This document shows, piece after piece, positions 4,994 to 5,021 of a stretch of DNA of 5,021 bases (within the stretch, counting starts at the first letter, position 1; every line of letters begins with the position of its first letter). This DNA comes from Desulfovibrio sp. (GTDB lineage Bacteria > Desulfobacterota > Desulfovibrionia > Desulfovibrionales > Desulfovibrionaceae), in assembly GCA_003525525.1 (NCBI GenBank), contig DQED01000210.1:3773-8793 (forward strand), given 5' to 3'. The notes below the pieces were generated by a model, which saw nothing but the letters and a program-made list of their open reading frames with translations, did no database searches and was not told the origin of the DNA. The position numbers and the translations under genes were made by a program.

Positions 4994-5021
4994 CCGGCGC
5001 GCCAGCGCGCGGCGTCCCCGC
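4994..5021 (+). other. Start of the region downstream of the EF-hand gene
   Basis: Only 28 bases remain. GCGCG (4997-5001) and CGCGC (5006-5010) can form a 5-bp hairpin with a 4-base loop, placed four bases after the stop codon. No T-tract follows inside the window, so a terminator cannot be called. Confidence 0.2.

Overview
This is a GC-rich window with an AT-rich island near 1610-1770. It looks like the chromosome of an anaerobic, cytochrome-c-rich deltaproteobacterium, most plausibly a Desulfovibrio/Solidesulfovibrio-type sulfate reducer. That placement is an inference from base composition, the multihaem cytochromes, the chemoreceptor style and the strong Shine-Dalgarno sites. No taxonomic marker gene is present.

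Layout from left to right. (1) 1-1525, minus strand: the N-terminal 508 residues of a transmembrane methyl-accepting chemotaxis protein, cut by the window edge just before the signalling tip. Its order is TM1, PilJ-type periplasmic sensor, TM2, HAMP, PAS, start of the MCP signalling domain. (2) 1526-2008: a 483-base gap holding the chemoreceptor's upstream region in the AT-rich island, a set of nested inverted repeats (1790-1902) and a perfect 14-bp hairpin (1951-1986) just after the cytochrome gene. (3) 2009-3448, minus: a secreted octahaem cytochrome c of the hydroxylamine oxidoreductase (HAO) family. (4) 3599-4144, minus: a membrane-anchored tetrahaem NapC/NrfH-type quinol dehydrogenase. 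(5) 4145-4426: a divergent promoter region with a near-consensus promoter firing toward the cytochrome genes and a small upstream reading frame in their leader. (6) 4427-4993, plus: a secreted EF-hand/TPR-like protein of unknown function.

The central unit is a haoC-haoA-like pair. The tetrahaem anchor probably takes electrons from menaquinol and passes them to the periplasmic octahaem enzyme, which would reduce nitrite and/or hydroxylamine to ammonium, for respiration or for detoxifying reactive nitrogen. The neighbouring chemoreceptor carries the PilJ-domain motif found in nitrate-sensing receptors. The locus may therefore combine sensing of nitrogen oxides with their reduction, which is inferred from adjacency and family knowledge rather than shown by the sequence. 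The EF-hand protein is divergently transcribed from the same intergenic region and may share regulation, but nothing in its sequence ties it to nitrogen chemistry.
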